Source: Oscillospiraceae bacterium (GTDB taxonomy: Bacteria > Bacillota > Clostridia > Oscillospirales > Ruminococcaceae). From it: a DNA stretch of 64,000 nt. The notes under the pieces are model-generated. The model worked only from the letters and a program-made list of their open reading frames with translations, was not told the DNA's origin and searched no databases. Positions 50,022 through 57,823 of this stretch are shown one piece after another. Position numbers and translations under genes: made by a program. The stretch spans positions 62,001-126,000 of the forward strand of contig WRKM01000001.1 of the NCBI GenBank assembly GCA_009778065.1, given 5' to 3'. Position 1 is the stretch's first letter; the number at the start of each line of letters is the position of its first letter.

Positions 50022-50189
50022 TTATTTTCTTAATTCTTCTAATTTTTCCATTGCCTCGTCATAGGGCTGAATATTTAAGCCCTCGACATTAGCTATCTCC
50101 ATTATTACCGTATAGGCTTCTTTTACGGTTTCGGATTTTAATATATTGTTCGCGAGCGAAGCAAGCAGCACCTTAGTGTCATAAGCCAT
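50022..50189 (-). CDS. Small protein of unknown function (55 residues)
   Basis: Starts at ATG 50189 with AAGGGGGTGA upstream and has its own near-perfect promoter (50228-50256), so it is likely real. It is an acidic, helical protein (VLLASLANNILKSETVKEAY; MEKLEELRK). I do not recognise a family or function. Confidence 0.6.
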   Translation of the reverse strand: MAYDTKVLLASLANNILKSETVKEAYTVIMEIANVEGLNIQPYDEAMEKLEELRK

Positions 50190-50227
50190 TTCGTCACCCC
50201 CTTGCCGTTTTATATCGTTCATACATT

Positions 50228-50256
50228 ATTATAACATAAAAATTTAAAAAAAGCAA
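50228..50256 (-). promoter_or_regulatory. Sigma-A promoter of the 55-residue gene
   Basis: TTGCTT (50256-50251), 17-bp spacer, TATAAT (50233-50228) on the minus strand, back to back with spoIIE. Confidence 0.75.
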
Positions 50257-50298
50257 TTATTATTATACATTATTTAATGAAAGAAAGGGAAGTAAAAA

Positions 50299-52590
50299 AT
50301 GAAAATTACGGAAAAAATTCACAGCATCAAAAAATTTTTACCCGAAGGGCGGGACGAGCTTTACAGAATCCCCGCCATAGCGGCGGCGGGTCTGCTTTTA
50401 AGTCTCACCTCGCTCTTCGGGCAGGCGTCGCCCTACCCCATAATTTTTCTCGGCGGCTTGTCGGGGTTCGACTGCCTTTATACCCTCGCGGGGGCGTTCA
50501 CGGGCTTTTTACTGCGCGGCGGATTCAGCGGCTTCGCGGAGAATTTGAGCCTTATTCTTACTATGGCTTTTGTCACGGCGTTCAGATTTTTCGCGGGTAT
50601 GAAATTTCCCGCCGCCACGGCTGTTATTGCGGCTCTCGGCTATTTTACGAGCGCTCTTCTGCTTGGCGGCGGCGTGGATTTTCTGCCGAATGTGCCTGTA
50701 TTCGCGCTTGTTATAGGGTTCGGAATACTCGCCGCCGCGAAGGTTCGGACACTTATATTATCGGGTCTGCCGCTTTCGGAGCTTCCGCCGTCGGCGTCTG
50801 CCGCACTCGGCTATACATATTCGCTTGTTATTGCCGCGCTTTCGAGCTTTGAATTTAGTATGCTAAATATAGGTGTACTGACTGCGTCTGTTTTTACTGC
50901 CGTGTTTTCCTACCGATTCAAGTATACGGGCGGCGCGGTCTGCGGGGCTCTCGGCGCGTTCGGAATCATTACAGCCGCCCCCGAATATGCGGCGGCGGGG
51001 CTGACTATCTGCGTGGCGGGTATGGGTTGCTCTGTTTTTTCGCGAAAAGGGGGGTACAGAAAACATGCCCATATGGCGGGTTATATATTAAGTATCGGGT
51101 TGGTCGCCGCTTTTTCGGGAATCGCAGGTTATACTTTCGCGGAGATTAATTCTGTCATAGCGGGCGGACTCGTCTTTCTTTTCGTTCCCGTCGATTTTCT
51201 CTGCCGCAGATTTAAGCGTGAAGCCGTCCCTAAGAGCGGCGCAAATGTCTCGGAGATTTTTGCGCGGCGGTTACGGCTCACGGGCGAGGCTATGGGCGAT
51301 GTACAGGGTGCAATAGAAAAAACTGCCGAAATCTTAGAGCGGGCGGGGAGCAGGGATATTTCATGGGTTTATAATACTGCGTGCGGCGAGGTCTGCCGCC
51401 GTTGCCGCCATAACATGACCTGCTGGGGCGATGAATACAATGATACACTGCGTGTTATGGGCGATATTTCGAGCCTGCTTAAAAAAGGGAAGATAATTAA
51501 GTCCGAGCATTTTTACGGTCCTTTAGCCTACCGTTGCCCAAAGCGGGAACAGCTGTCTGTCGCGCTAAACGCGCAGTACCGCGAGTTTACGGCTATAAAC
51601 ACAGCGAACCGAAAAATAGCCCAGATGAGAACCATTCTGCTTTCGCAAATATCCGCGACCCGGACCATGATGCTCGGAATGTCGGGCGAGTTCGGCTCAT
51701 CGTCGGGGTTTGACCGCGGGCTTGCTTTTACGGTCGAGAACATACTTTTTGAACGCGGTATTTTCGAGCCTATAGCGGCGGTGAGCCTTAATGAAGGGCG
51801 AATGACCGTAGAAGCCTACGGCAGAGGTAAATTAAAGTGCAGTCCGGACAAGCTTTGCGACCTGCTCTGTACGGCTATGCACCGTGAATTTGACCTGCCG
51901 GAAATAATTCATTCTAACGGCGAATTTCTCATGACCATGTTCGACAGGGCGGCTTTTGCCGTCGAGTGCGGCGTTTATCAGGTCAGCCGCGGAAAAGAGA
52001 AAAACTGCGGCGACTATTTCGACAGCTTTACGGATAAAAAAGGGTTCGCCTATATTATTCTCTCGGACGGTATGGGGAGCGGCGGACGCGCCAGAATTGA
52101 CTCCGCGTTCGCCTGCGGTATGCTCATAAAACTGCTCCGCGCGGGTGTCGATATTACAGCCGCAATAGAGATAATAAATAACTCTCTGCTCGTAAAATCA
52201 GCAGATGAAAGTTTCGCCACCCTCGATATATGCAAAATCGACCTGTTCAGCGGTAACGTGGAATTGTATAAAGCGGGCAGTGCGCCTACCTATATAAGCT
52301 GTAACCGCCGGGTAGTAAAAGCGGGGGGAAAGGGTCTGCCCGTCGGAATAAATCATCGCCCCGTTTATGAGCGGCAGACCTTTACTATAGGAAACCGCGA
52401 CCTTATTATAATGGCGAGCGACGGCGCGGAACTGTCGGAACGCTGGCTTGAGCAGGAACTTCGTAAAAACGAATGGAACAAAGACGACATGAACGGCTTC
52501 GCCCAAACGATAGCCACGGCGGCGAAATACTCCTCAGCGCAGGAACGGGAGGACGATATTTCCGTAGTCGCAGTGAAATTAATAAAGTGA
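50299..52590 (+). CDS. spoIIE: Stage II sporulation protein E (SpoIIE phosphatase)
   Basis: A 763-residue membrane phosphatase, somewhat shorter than the 827 of Bacillus. The N-terminal 300 residues carry about ten hydrophobic segments; a central region has a cysteine cluster (CGEVCRRCRHNMTCW, about residues 360-375). The C-terminal PP2C-type domain contains KNCGDYFDSF, IILSDGMGSGGRA and IIMASDGAELSE, with the metal-binding aspartates. SpoIIE dephosphorylates SpoIIAA to activate sigma F in the forespore and helps polar septation. RBS AAGGGAAG. No Spo0A box was recognised upstream. Confidence 0.95.
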   Translation: MKITEKIHSIKKFLPEGRDELYRIPAIAAAGLLLSLTSLFGQASPYPIIFLGGLSGFDCLYTLAGAFTGFLLRGGFSGFAENLSLILTMAFVTAFRFFAGMKFPAATAVIAALGYFTSALLLGGGVDFLPNVPVFALVIGFGILAAAKVRTLILSGLPLSELPPSASAALGYTYSLVIAALSSFEFSMLNIGVLTASVFTAVFSYRFKYTGGAVCGALGAFGIITAAPEYAAAGLTICVAGMGCSVFSRKGGYRKHAHMAGYILSIGLVAAFSGIAGYTFAEINSVIAGGLVFLFVPVDFLCRRFKREAVPKSGANVSEIFARRLRLTGEAMGDVQGAIEKTAEILERAGSRDISWVYNTACGEVCRRCRHNMTCWGDEYNDTLRVMGDISSLLKKGKIIKSEHFYGPLAYRCPKREQLSVALNAQYREFTAINTANRKIAQMRTILLSQISATRTMMLGMSGEFGSSSGFDRGLAFTVENILFERGIFEPIAAVSLNEGRMTVEAYGRGKLKCSPDKLCDLLCTAMHREFDLPEIIHSNGEFLMTMFDRAAFAVECGVYQVSRGKEKNCGDYFDSFTDKKGFAYIILSDGMGSGGRARIDSAFACGMLIKLLRAGVDITAAIEIINNSLLVKSADESFATLDICKIDLFSGNVELYKAGSAPTYISCNRRVVKAGGKGLPVGINHRPVYERQTFTIGNRDLIIMASDGAELSERWLEQELRKNEWNKDDMNGFAQTIATAAKYSSAQEREDDISVVAVKLIK

Positions 52591-52643
52591 GTTGATTTAT
52601 TATTATATAGTATATCTTCCTTAGTTTCGGGTACGCTAAGTTC

Positions 52644-53273
52644 ATGCCGGTGATTCTTATTCGCACAGTCCTTTCATATATTCTCATAATATTTTCAATC
52701 CGCCTAATGGGGAAAAAACAGCTCGGCGAGCTTCAGCCGTCGGAGCTTGTCACCGCTATTTTAATCTCGAATATCGCCACCCTCGCACTCGAAAATCCCG
52801 ATTTACCCATGCTCGCGGGGGTGATTCCGATTTTGGCTATTGTCTGCCTTGATGTATTTATTACGAGCCTTTCTTTAAAGTCGGACAAGTTCAGGCGGGT
52901 AGTGACGGGCAATCCCTGCGTTATCGTAAAGGACGGTATAATAAATCAGCGCGAGATGAAAAGACTGCGTTATACTATACACGACCTTGCGGAAGCGGCG
53001 CGGGACGCAGGGGTTTTCGATATATCGAAAATACAATATGCTGTAGTAGAAAACACAGGAAAAATCAATATATTGCAGACCTCTGAAAATCCTCCGGTTC
53101 TCGCGGTCAGTGACGGCGTAACGGACAAGAACGCGCTTAAAGAAATCGGGTTAGACGAGCGGTGGCTTAAGAAAGCTCTTTTGCAAAAAAATATCCCTCT
53201 TTCGCGGGTCTTTTTACTCGCCGCAGATGAAAAAGGGAATTATTATATTGTAGAGAAGGGGACAGAAAAATGA
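52644..53273 (+). CDS. YetF/DUF421 family membrane protein
   Basis: A 209-residue protein with two or three N-terminal membrane helices (ILIRTVLSYILIIFSIRLMG; ATLALENPDLPMLAGVIPILA region) and a C-terminal DUF421 domain. The family hallmarks are KQLGELQPSELVTAILISNI, FRRVVTGNPCVIVKDG and AAEAARDAGVFDISKIQYAV-like phrases. Bacillus homologues (YetF, SpoVAEA neighbours) are membrane proteins of unclear function, some sporulation-linked. The RBS is weak. The stop overlaps the next gene by 4 bp. Confidence 0.9.
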   Translation: MPVILIRTVLSYILIIFSIRLMGKKQLGELQPSELVTAILISNIATLALENPDLPMLAGVIPILAIVCLDVFITSLSLKSDKFRRVVTGNPCVIVKDGIINQREMKRLRYTIHDLAEAARDAGVFDISKIQYAVVENTGKINILQTSENPPVLAVSDGVTDKNALKEIGLDERWLKKALLQKNIPLSRVFLLAADEKGNYYIVEKGTEK

Positions 53274-53761
53274 AGCGGGTGGTTTTTTGCATACTCATTT
53301 TTGCTTCGCTCTGCTGTCTGACGGTGGGGAGCTACTTATATATAGTAGGGCGAACCGCACTTATGATGAACGAGGTGGAGCTTGTCGCCGTGAGTATTGA
53401 AAACGGCGAACGCGAGAACGCGCTGAACGCCGCACTCAAGGCGGAAGAAATATGGACGGATTTTAAGAGGCGCGGCTGTTTCATCATCAACAGGGGCGAA
53501 ATATCGGAAATAACGGCGGTCATAGCGCGAATCGTGTCGCTTGCCGCCGAAAGTCTTGATTCCGCTGAAAGTCTTAAACCCGCCGAAAGTATTAACTCCG
53601 CCGAAAGTATTAACTCCGCTGAAAGTATTAACTCCGCCGAACCGCGCAAAAGCGGCATCTCTCAAAAAGAAGGCGAGCTTTTGACGGAATGTTATGTCGC
53701 CTCGGCACTGCTAAAGCAGTACGAAGAACGACAGAGAGTGAGTTTTTATAATGTTTTTTGA
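53270..53761 (+). CDS. DUF4363-like membrane-anchored protein with AESINS repeats
   Basis: A 163-residue protein with an N-terminal membrane segment (VVFCILIFASLCCLTVGSYL) and an external helical domain (ALNAALKAEEIWTDFKRRGC), matching the DUF4363 proteins that commonly follow YetF-type genes in Clostridia. Five exact-length 18-bp units encoding AES(I/L)xx interrupt the domain at about residues 93-122. They look like a recent in-frame tandem expansion. Function unknown; coupled to the YetF-like gene. Confidence 0.82.
   Translation: MKRVVFCILIFASLCCLTVGSYLYIVGRTALMMNEVELVAVSIENGERENALNAALKAEEIWTDFKRRGCFIINRGEISEITAVIARIVSLAAESLDSAESLKPAESINSAESINSAESINSAEPRKSGISQKEGELLTECYVASALLKQYEERQRVSFYNVF
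53546..53635 (+). repeat. In-frame tandem repeat, five 18-bp units
   Basis: Units such as GCCGAAAGTATTAACTCC begin at 53546, 53564, 53582, 53600 and 53618, followed by a partial unit. The third and fourth are identical and the fifth differs from them by one base. Confidence 0.92.
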
Positions 53762-53842
53762 GATTTATAAAGCCGCCCCTAATCTTCGAGCATTTCTATA
53801 AATTGAAATTAAAAACATTTGTATCTATAACAACCTTACAAA

Positions 53843-54160
53843 TCATATTTCACCGCGCTTATCTTTTCGGACTTCTGCGATTATATCGTCTATTTCGTCC
53901 ATAGTCATGTCGCTTGTTCCGTTAATAATAGATTGCTGCTGCATATCTTCTACATTTTTTAAAAACAGCTTTCTCGCTTCTTTTTTACGGGTATCAATAT
54001 CAGTAACCGCAAATGGTAATTCGCGTGTCCGCAGTGTCGCTTTAACAAACATGTTAAAAGCGGTTGTCAGATTAATGCCTACATTATCGCAAAAGTTCTC
54101 AAAATTCCGTTTAGTTTCTTTATCTATGCGTATAGTTATATTTGTTGATGTTGATTCCAT
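53843..54160 (-). CDS. RelB/DinJ-family antitoxin, apparently without a toxin gene
   Basis: A 105-residue protein starting STNITIRIDKETKRNFENFC, the ribbon-helix-helix of RelB/DinJ antitoxins, followed by GINLTTAFNMFVKATLRTRELPF and an acidic tail. Such proteins neutralise RelE/YafQ toxins and repress their own operon. Only 81 bp without an open frame follow it before the convergent DUF4363 gene, so no toxin is encoded next to it. A full-consensus promoter and an 11-bp inverted repeat precede it. ATG 54160 has AAAGGGGTG upstream; a GTG at 54169 lies inside that site. Confidence 0.85.
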   Translation of the reverse strand: MESTSTNITIRIDKETKRNFENFCDNVGINLTTAFNMFVKATLRTRELPFAVTDIDTRKKEARKLFLKNVEDMQQQSIINGTSDMTMDEIDDIIAEVRKDKRGEI

Positions 54161-54163
54161 TAT

Positions 54164-54236
54164 AAACACCCCTTTCTTAACTTCGTGCTGTGTATTTAAT
54201 TATACAGTAAAACGTGTGCATTGTCAAGGGGTGTTT
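54164..54236. promoter_or_regulatory. 11-bp inverted repeat flanking the relB-like promoter
   Basis: AAACACCCCTT (54164-54174) and AAGGGGTGTTT (54226-54236) are perfect inverted copies. One covers the RBS region; the other touches the -35. They are candidate half sites for autoregulation by the ribbon-helix-helix protein. Confidence 0.5.
54199..54227 (-). promoter_or_regulatory. Consensus sigma-A promoter of the relB-like gene
   Basis: TTGACA (54227-54222), 17-bp spacer and TATAAT (54204-54199), minus strand: a perfect consensus. Confidence 0.88.
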
Positions 54237-54260
54237 GAAATAACCTTTTGTGAATTTATA

Positions 54261-54284
54261 AAGCCGCCCTCGAAAGGGCGGCTT
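54261..54284 (-). terminator. Terminator after the structured RNA candidate / lemA
   Basis: AAGCCGCCC-(6 nt)-GGGCGGCTT, a perfect 9-bp stem, followed on the minus strand by TATAAATT. The T tract is short. Confidence 0.6.
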
Positions 54285-54380
54285 ATACATACCGAGGTGG
54301 CGTGACCCACTTACCCACATCTCCAATCATCGTTTACACGATGGGCGACGGTCGCCTGTTCCGTCCTCAGCGGTATGTAT
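54285..54380 (-). ncRNA. Structured RNA candidate, unknown class
   Basis: A perfect 10-bp closing stem (ATACATACCG at 54285-54294 with CGGTATGTAT at 54371-54380) encloses three hairpins: GTGG/CCAC (54297-54310), CATCG/CGATG (54328-54343) and GGCGA/TCGCC (54344-54356). GACGG...CCGTC offers an alternative pairing with the last. On the minus strand the block lies 6 bp past the lemA stop and is followed at once by a terminator-like hairpin. That suggests an RNA processed from or read through lemA; the plus orientation cannot be excluded. It resembles no riboswitch or housekeeping RNA I know. Confidence 0.5.
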
Positions 54381-54386
54381 TGTTCC

Positions 54387-54941
54387 TTAAAACTTTAAGT
54401 TGACATCTGCCTTTTTGGCTTCTTCTGCCTGAAAGAAGTCTGCTTTTTGCAGATGCTTTGAGTTTGCCACTATGCTTGAGGGGAAGACCGCAATTGCAGT
54501 ATTGTATACCGTGACGTTACTGTTATAAAGGCGGCGGGCGGCTTGCAGATGCGCTTCTGCTTCGCGTATGCCTTTTTGAAGCTCTGTGAACATTTCAGCC
54601 GAACGCAGTTCCGGATAGCCTTCCGCGACTGCGTTAATACGAGCCATAAGACTGTCGCACTGCGCATTAGCCTGATTCAATTCATTGACGTTCATGCCTT
54701 TTCTGAGGGCTATGACCTGCGAAAAAGTTTCTTTCTCATGTTTCGCAAAGCCCTTAGCTACGTCAAAAAGCTTTGTAAGCTTGTCGAAGCGGTTGGTCAG
54801 CGCGACCTCAATCCCCGAAAGAGCCTCCTTGATTTTAATATCCATGCGATGAAAATTGTTGCTTGTTTTGACCCACCATACTAAGAAGCCTATGCAAAAA
54901 ATTAAGACAACCGCGATGATTCCGATAATTAATTCAGACAT
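54387..54941 (-). CDS. lemA: LemA family protein
   Basis: A 184-residue protein with an N-terminal membrane helix (IIGIIAVVLIFCIGFLVWWV) and the helical LemA domain (IKEALSGIEVALTNRFDKLTKL; NVTVYNTAIAVFPSSIVA). LemA proteins are membrane-bound with the helical part usually outside; their function is unclear. It is directly downstream of a DUF3137 gene, an association common in bacteria. RBS GGGAGG. Confidence 0.93.
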   Translation of the reverse strand: MSELIIGIIAVVLIFCIGFLVWWVKTSNNFHRMDIKIKEALSGIEVALTNRFDKLTKLFDVAKGFAKHEKETFSQVIALRKGMNVNELNQANAQCDSLMARINAVAEGYPELRSAEMFTELQKGIREAEAHLQAARRLYNSNVTVYNTAIAVFPSSIVANSKHLQKADFFQAEEAKKADVNLKF

Positions 54942-54967
54942 TTTCTTTTTTCCTCCCTGTTACAATA

Positions 54968-55927
54968 TTATTTTTGGTTTAATTCCGAAACGCCGAAGAA
55001 TTTTTCACTCTCCAAAAATGCGTCAATTACGCCGGTTATGTAATTTATGTCCCATTTTACCTGCATTCGCAGAGCGTCAATATTTTTTATATCGAACATT
55101 CCTTTTTCGCCGGGTTCAAATAAATCCCGCCCGCTATGCAAGGCTACGTGTATTTGAGTCCCGTCAATGCTGATATAAGTCCGTGCTTGGGCGCGTTTAT
55201 CCGCTTTCAATATGTATTCCATGAAATGCGGGGTCAGTATATAAAACGCTGTATGCGGGTCGCTCGATTTTATTTCAAATTTTTTATTAAACTCGATATT
55301 CTCGGTTTCTACGTCTGATTTAGCTAACTTGTTGTCAATACCGCGTTCGCGAAGCTTCACCCCCCACGGAATCTCGTTATTAAGCTCTAAAATCAGCCAC
55401 TGCCCTTTAAACAGCGTAACCGATGCTTTTTCATCACCCGTGCTTAGGTGTATATCCGAAAAAGAAAACTTCACGCCTTTATAACAGCCCTCGGTCAAAT
55501 CACTGCCGTCTATGCGGCTCCAGTTATTAATAAGCCCTGTCCATCGGATTTTTTCCGGTAAAATATGCCGCGCAGAGGCATAATACTTTAGCTCAAACCT
55601 TTCAGCCAAGAAGCATTTTACGACATTGCCCCTTATATACGAGCTGAGCCTTTTCTTATCATGGAACGCCGAATTGAGAAACGCGCCGCCGACAATCAGT
55701 ACGGGTGCGGACGGAATAAGCGCGATTCCTAAGGTATCCTCAAGCGAGGAATATAGGTTTTCATTCGCGTAAACAAATGCGAATATAAAAATAACAACCC
55801 CTAAGCAGATAAGGATAACGGAAATAATATTGTTTCGCTTTATTTTCGGTATATAGAAGTTTATTCTCGATTTAATCTCGTCATCGGTAACAGGCAAGGG
55901 CATATCGCGTTCTCCGACTCTGTTCAT
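54968..55927 (-). CDS. DUF3137 domain membrane protein (paralogue A)
   Basis: A 319-residue protein with two membrane segments (about residues 34-53 and 67-85), then a conserved soluble domain: SDLTEGCYKGVKFSFSDIHL, FKGQWLILELNNEIPWGVKL, FYILTPHFMEYILKAD and ALHSGRDLFE. It is about half identical by eye to the next gene upstream (56039-57010). The promoter 55981-56009 drives this gene and lemA. DUF3137/LemA pairs are of unknown function, possibly envelope homeostasis. Confidence 0.88.
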   Translation of the reverse strand: MNRVGERDMPLPVTDDEIKSRINFYIPKIKRNNIISVILICLGVVIFIFAFVYANENLYSSLEDTLGIALIPSAPVLIVGGAFLNSAFHDKKRLSSYIRGNVVKCFLAERFELKYYASARHILPEKIRWTGLINNWSRIDGSDLTEGCYKGVKFSFSDIHLSTGDEKASVTLFKGQWLILELNNEIPWGVKLRERGIDNKLAKSDVETENIEFNKKFEIKSSDPHTAFYILTPHFMEYILKADKRAQARTYISIDGTQIHVALHSGRDLFEPGEKGMFDIKNIDALRMQVKWDINYITGVIDAFLESEKFFGVSELNQK

Positions 55928-55980
55928 AACAGACCTCCTCGGAAAATGAAAATGGTTTATTTTTACACAGTCTGCTCACC

Positions 55981-56009
55981 ATTATACCATAATTCTATTT
56001 AATTTTCAA
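55981..56009 (-). promoter_or_regulatory. Sigma-A promoter of DUF3137 A-lemA
   Basis: TTGAAA (56009-56004), 17-bp spacer, TATAAT (55986-55981) on the minus strand. Confidence 0.8.
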
Positions 56010-56038
56010 TGCTCTAATTGTAAACAAATTGTAAAGTT

Positions 56039-57010
56039 TTATTCCGCTCCCCGACTCTCAAACAACCTCTCGCACAGCAAAAACTCATCAATTATGCCTG
56101 TTATGTAATTCACGTCCCACCTCATCTGCATACGCAGTGCCGCTATATTGCTCATGTCGAATAGCTTTCTGCCCGTAGGTTCAAATAAATCCCGCCCGTT
56201 ATGCAGGGCTATGTGTATTTGTTTGCCGCCTATGTTTATGTATGTTCGTGCATTGGCTTTCAAGTCCGCTTTCATTATATATTCCATGAAATGCGGCGTG
56301 AGTACGTAAAACGCTGTATGTCCGTCGGACGCTTTTATTTCAAACTTGTTGTTAAACTCTATGTTCTCGGTTTGCAGGTCTGATTTGGCTCTTTTGTTAT
56401 CCGAGCCGCGTTCACGAAGCGACAGTCCCCACGGAATCGAACGCGAGAGTTCTAATATCAGCCACTGCCCTTTAAACACGGTAACACAGCTTCTGTTTTT
56501 CCCCGACCTTGTTTCATGTTGAAGATGAAGGTCTGAAAAAGAAAATTTTACACCTTTGTAAGCCCCTTCAACTAAATCGCTCCCTTTTATTTTGTTCCAT
56601 TTTGGAATAAGCTTTGTATACAATATTCTGTTTTTCGGGATATAATGAGTAGGTGCATAGTGCAGGTCTCCAAAGGTTTCGGTCAAAACACCTCTTACTA
56701 CATTATTGCTGATGAGTTCTTTCAGTTTCTGCCTGTTTATTGCTGTGGAGATTCCGAAAATTATCGACAATACTAAAAAGGGCAGCATAAACAACCCCGC
56801 GAAAATAAACGAAATGAAAAGCGCGATAACCGAAAAAGTCAAAATCAGCCCGCCTTTTTTCAACTTAGGCTCAATTTCGGCTATTTTCGCGCTTAACTCT
56901 TCGTCGCTGAGAAGTTTCTGCGGCGGTAAAGCCTTCATGTTCGGCGCATTTGGGTGAAAGCTTCCGAAACTTTGAAAAACTTCATCTGCTATATTTAGTT
57001 TGTTGAACAT
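56039..57010 (-). CDS. DUF3137 domain membrane protein (paralogue B)
   Basis: A 323-residue paralogue of the 54968-55927 protein: two membrane segments (about residues 54-90) and the same blocks (SDLVEGAYKGVKFSFSDLHL, FKGQWLILELSRSIPWGLSL, FYVLTPHFMEYIMKAD, ALHNGRDLFEP). A 40-residue N-terminal addition (MFNKLNIADEVFQSFGSFHP) is unique to it. It starts 18 bp after the amidohydrolase gene with AAGGAG upstream and is probably the last gene of the XRE-cupin operon. Confidence 0.88.
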   Translation of the reverse strand: MFNKLNIADEVFQSFGSFHPNAPNMKALPPQKLLSDEELSAKIAEIEPKLKKGGLILTFSVIALFISFIFAGLFMLPFLVLSIIFGISTAINRQKLKELISNNVVRGVLTETFGDLHYAPTHYIPKNRILYTKLIPKWNKIKGSDLVEGAYKGVKFSFSDLHLQHETRSGKNRSCVTVFKGQWLILELSRSIPWGLSLRERGSDNKRAKSDLQTENIEFNNKFEIKASDGHTAFYVLTPHFMEYIMKADLKANARTYINIGGKQIHIALHNGRDLFEPTGRKLFDMSNIAALRMQMRWDVNYITGIIDEFLLCERLFESRGAE

Positions 57011-57028
57011 ATATTATCTCCTTATGAA

Positions 57029-57823
57029 TTAGAGCGAATACAACCTCTTTACATTCTCATAAAGAATTGATTCTTTCGCCTCTTCCGATAAATTCAACCT
57101 CTCAATAAATTCAAGCTCGCCGTCTGCGTCCCACATGGGATAGTCTGTGCCGAACATGACACGTTCTTCACCGAATACTTGTATAAGCTCTCGCGCTTGT
57201 TCAGACGAAATAGCATAAAGAGAACTGCTCGTATCTACATAAAGGTTTTCAAATCCCGCCAAGCACTTAACGTCCCCCCACTCCGACCAACCGCCGAAAT
57301 GCGCCCCGACAGCCATAAGCTTCGGAAACATATTTAAAACCCTCGCAAGCCGCGCAGGATTTGAATAGTTATATCGCTTATCGCCCGTGTGAAATAATAT
57401 TGGAAGCCTGCCCTCGGCGCGTTCGTATATTTTATATGCTTTTGGGCTGTCTACCTCAAACTGTTGAAAGTCGGGGTGAATCTTTATTCCCTTAAACCCC
57501 CGCGCTTCTGCTTTTGACAGTTCGCTGTCGATTTGGCTTTCGCTAAGAGCGGGGTGCAAAGCACACAGTCCTATGAAAAATCCCTCGCTCGCGGATACAA
57601 TCTCGGCTAAATATTCGTTTATGACAGATACCCTTTCCGCACTCGTCGCCACGGAACAGGCTACGCAATTTACTATATTGTTTCTACGGCAGATTTCAAT
57701 AAGCTTTCCGACAGTACCGTCATATTTTACGGGCATTTCATAAAAATCGGCGATGCTTTGAGACGCTTTTTCGGCAATTTTATCGGGGTAGATGTGTGTA
57801 TGTGAGTCAATGATTTTATTCAT
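57029..57823 (-). CDS. Amidohydrolase family protein (amidohydrolase 2-type)
   Basis: A 264-residue metal-dependent hydrolase or decarboxylase-like enzyme with the His-x-His metal site at the start (IDSHTHIYPD), GFKGIKIHPDFQQF, LPILFHTGDKR, VGAHFGGWSEWGD and the closing FGTDYPMWDADGE. The substrate cannot be told; the family includes decarboxylases of aromatic or carboxymuconate-type compounds and uncharacterised hydrolases. It overlaps dprA by 4 bp. Confidence 0.85.
   Translation of the reverse strand: MNKIIDSHTHIYPDKIAEKASQSIADFYEMPVKYDGTVGKLIEICRRNNIVNCVACSVATSAERVSVINEYLAEIVSASEGFFIGLCALHPALSESQIDSELSKAEARGFKGIKIHPDFQQFEVDSPKAYKIYERAEGRLPILFHTGDKRYNYSNPARLARVLNMFPKLMAVGAHFGGWSEWGDVKCLAGFENLYVDTSSSLYAISSEQARELIQVFGEERVMFGTDYPMWDADGELEFIERLNLSEEAKESILYENVKRLYSL

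Noticed and set aside
53762-53842. RelE-like toxin gene partner of the RelB-type antitoxin
   Set aside because: The 81-bp stretch has no open frame of useful length on either strand.
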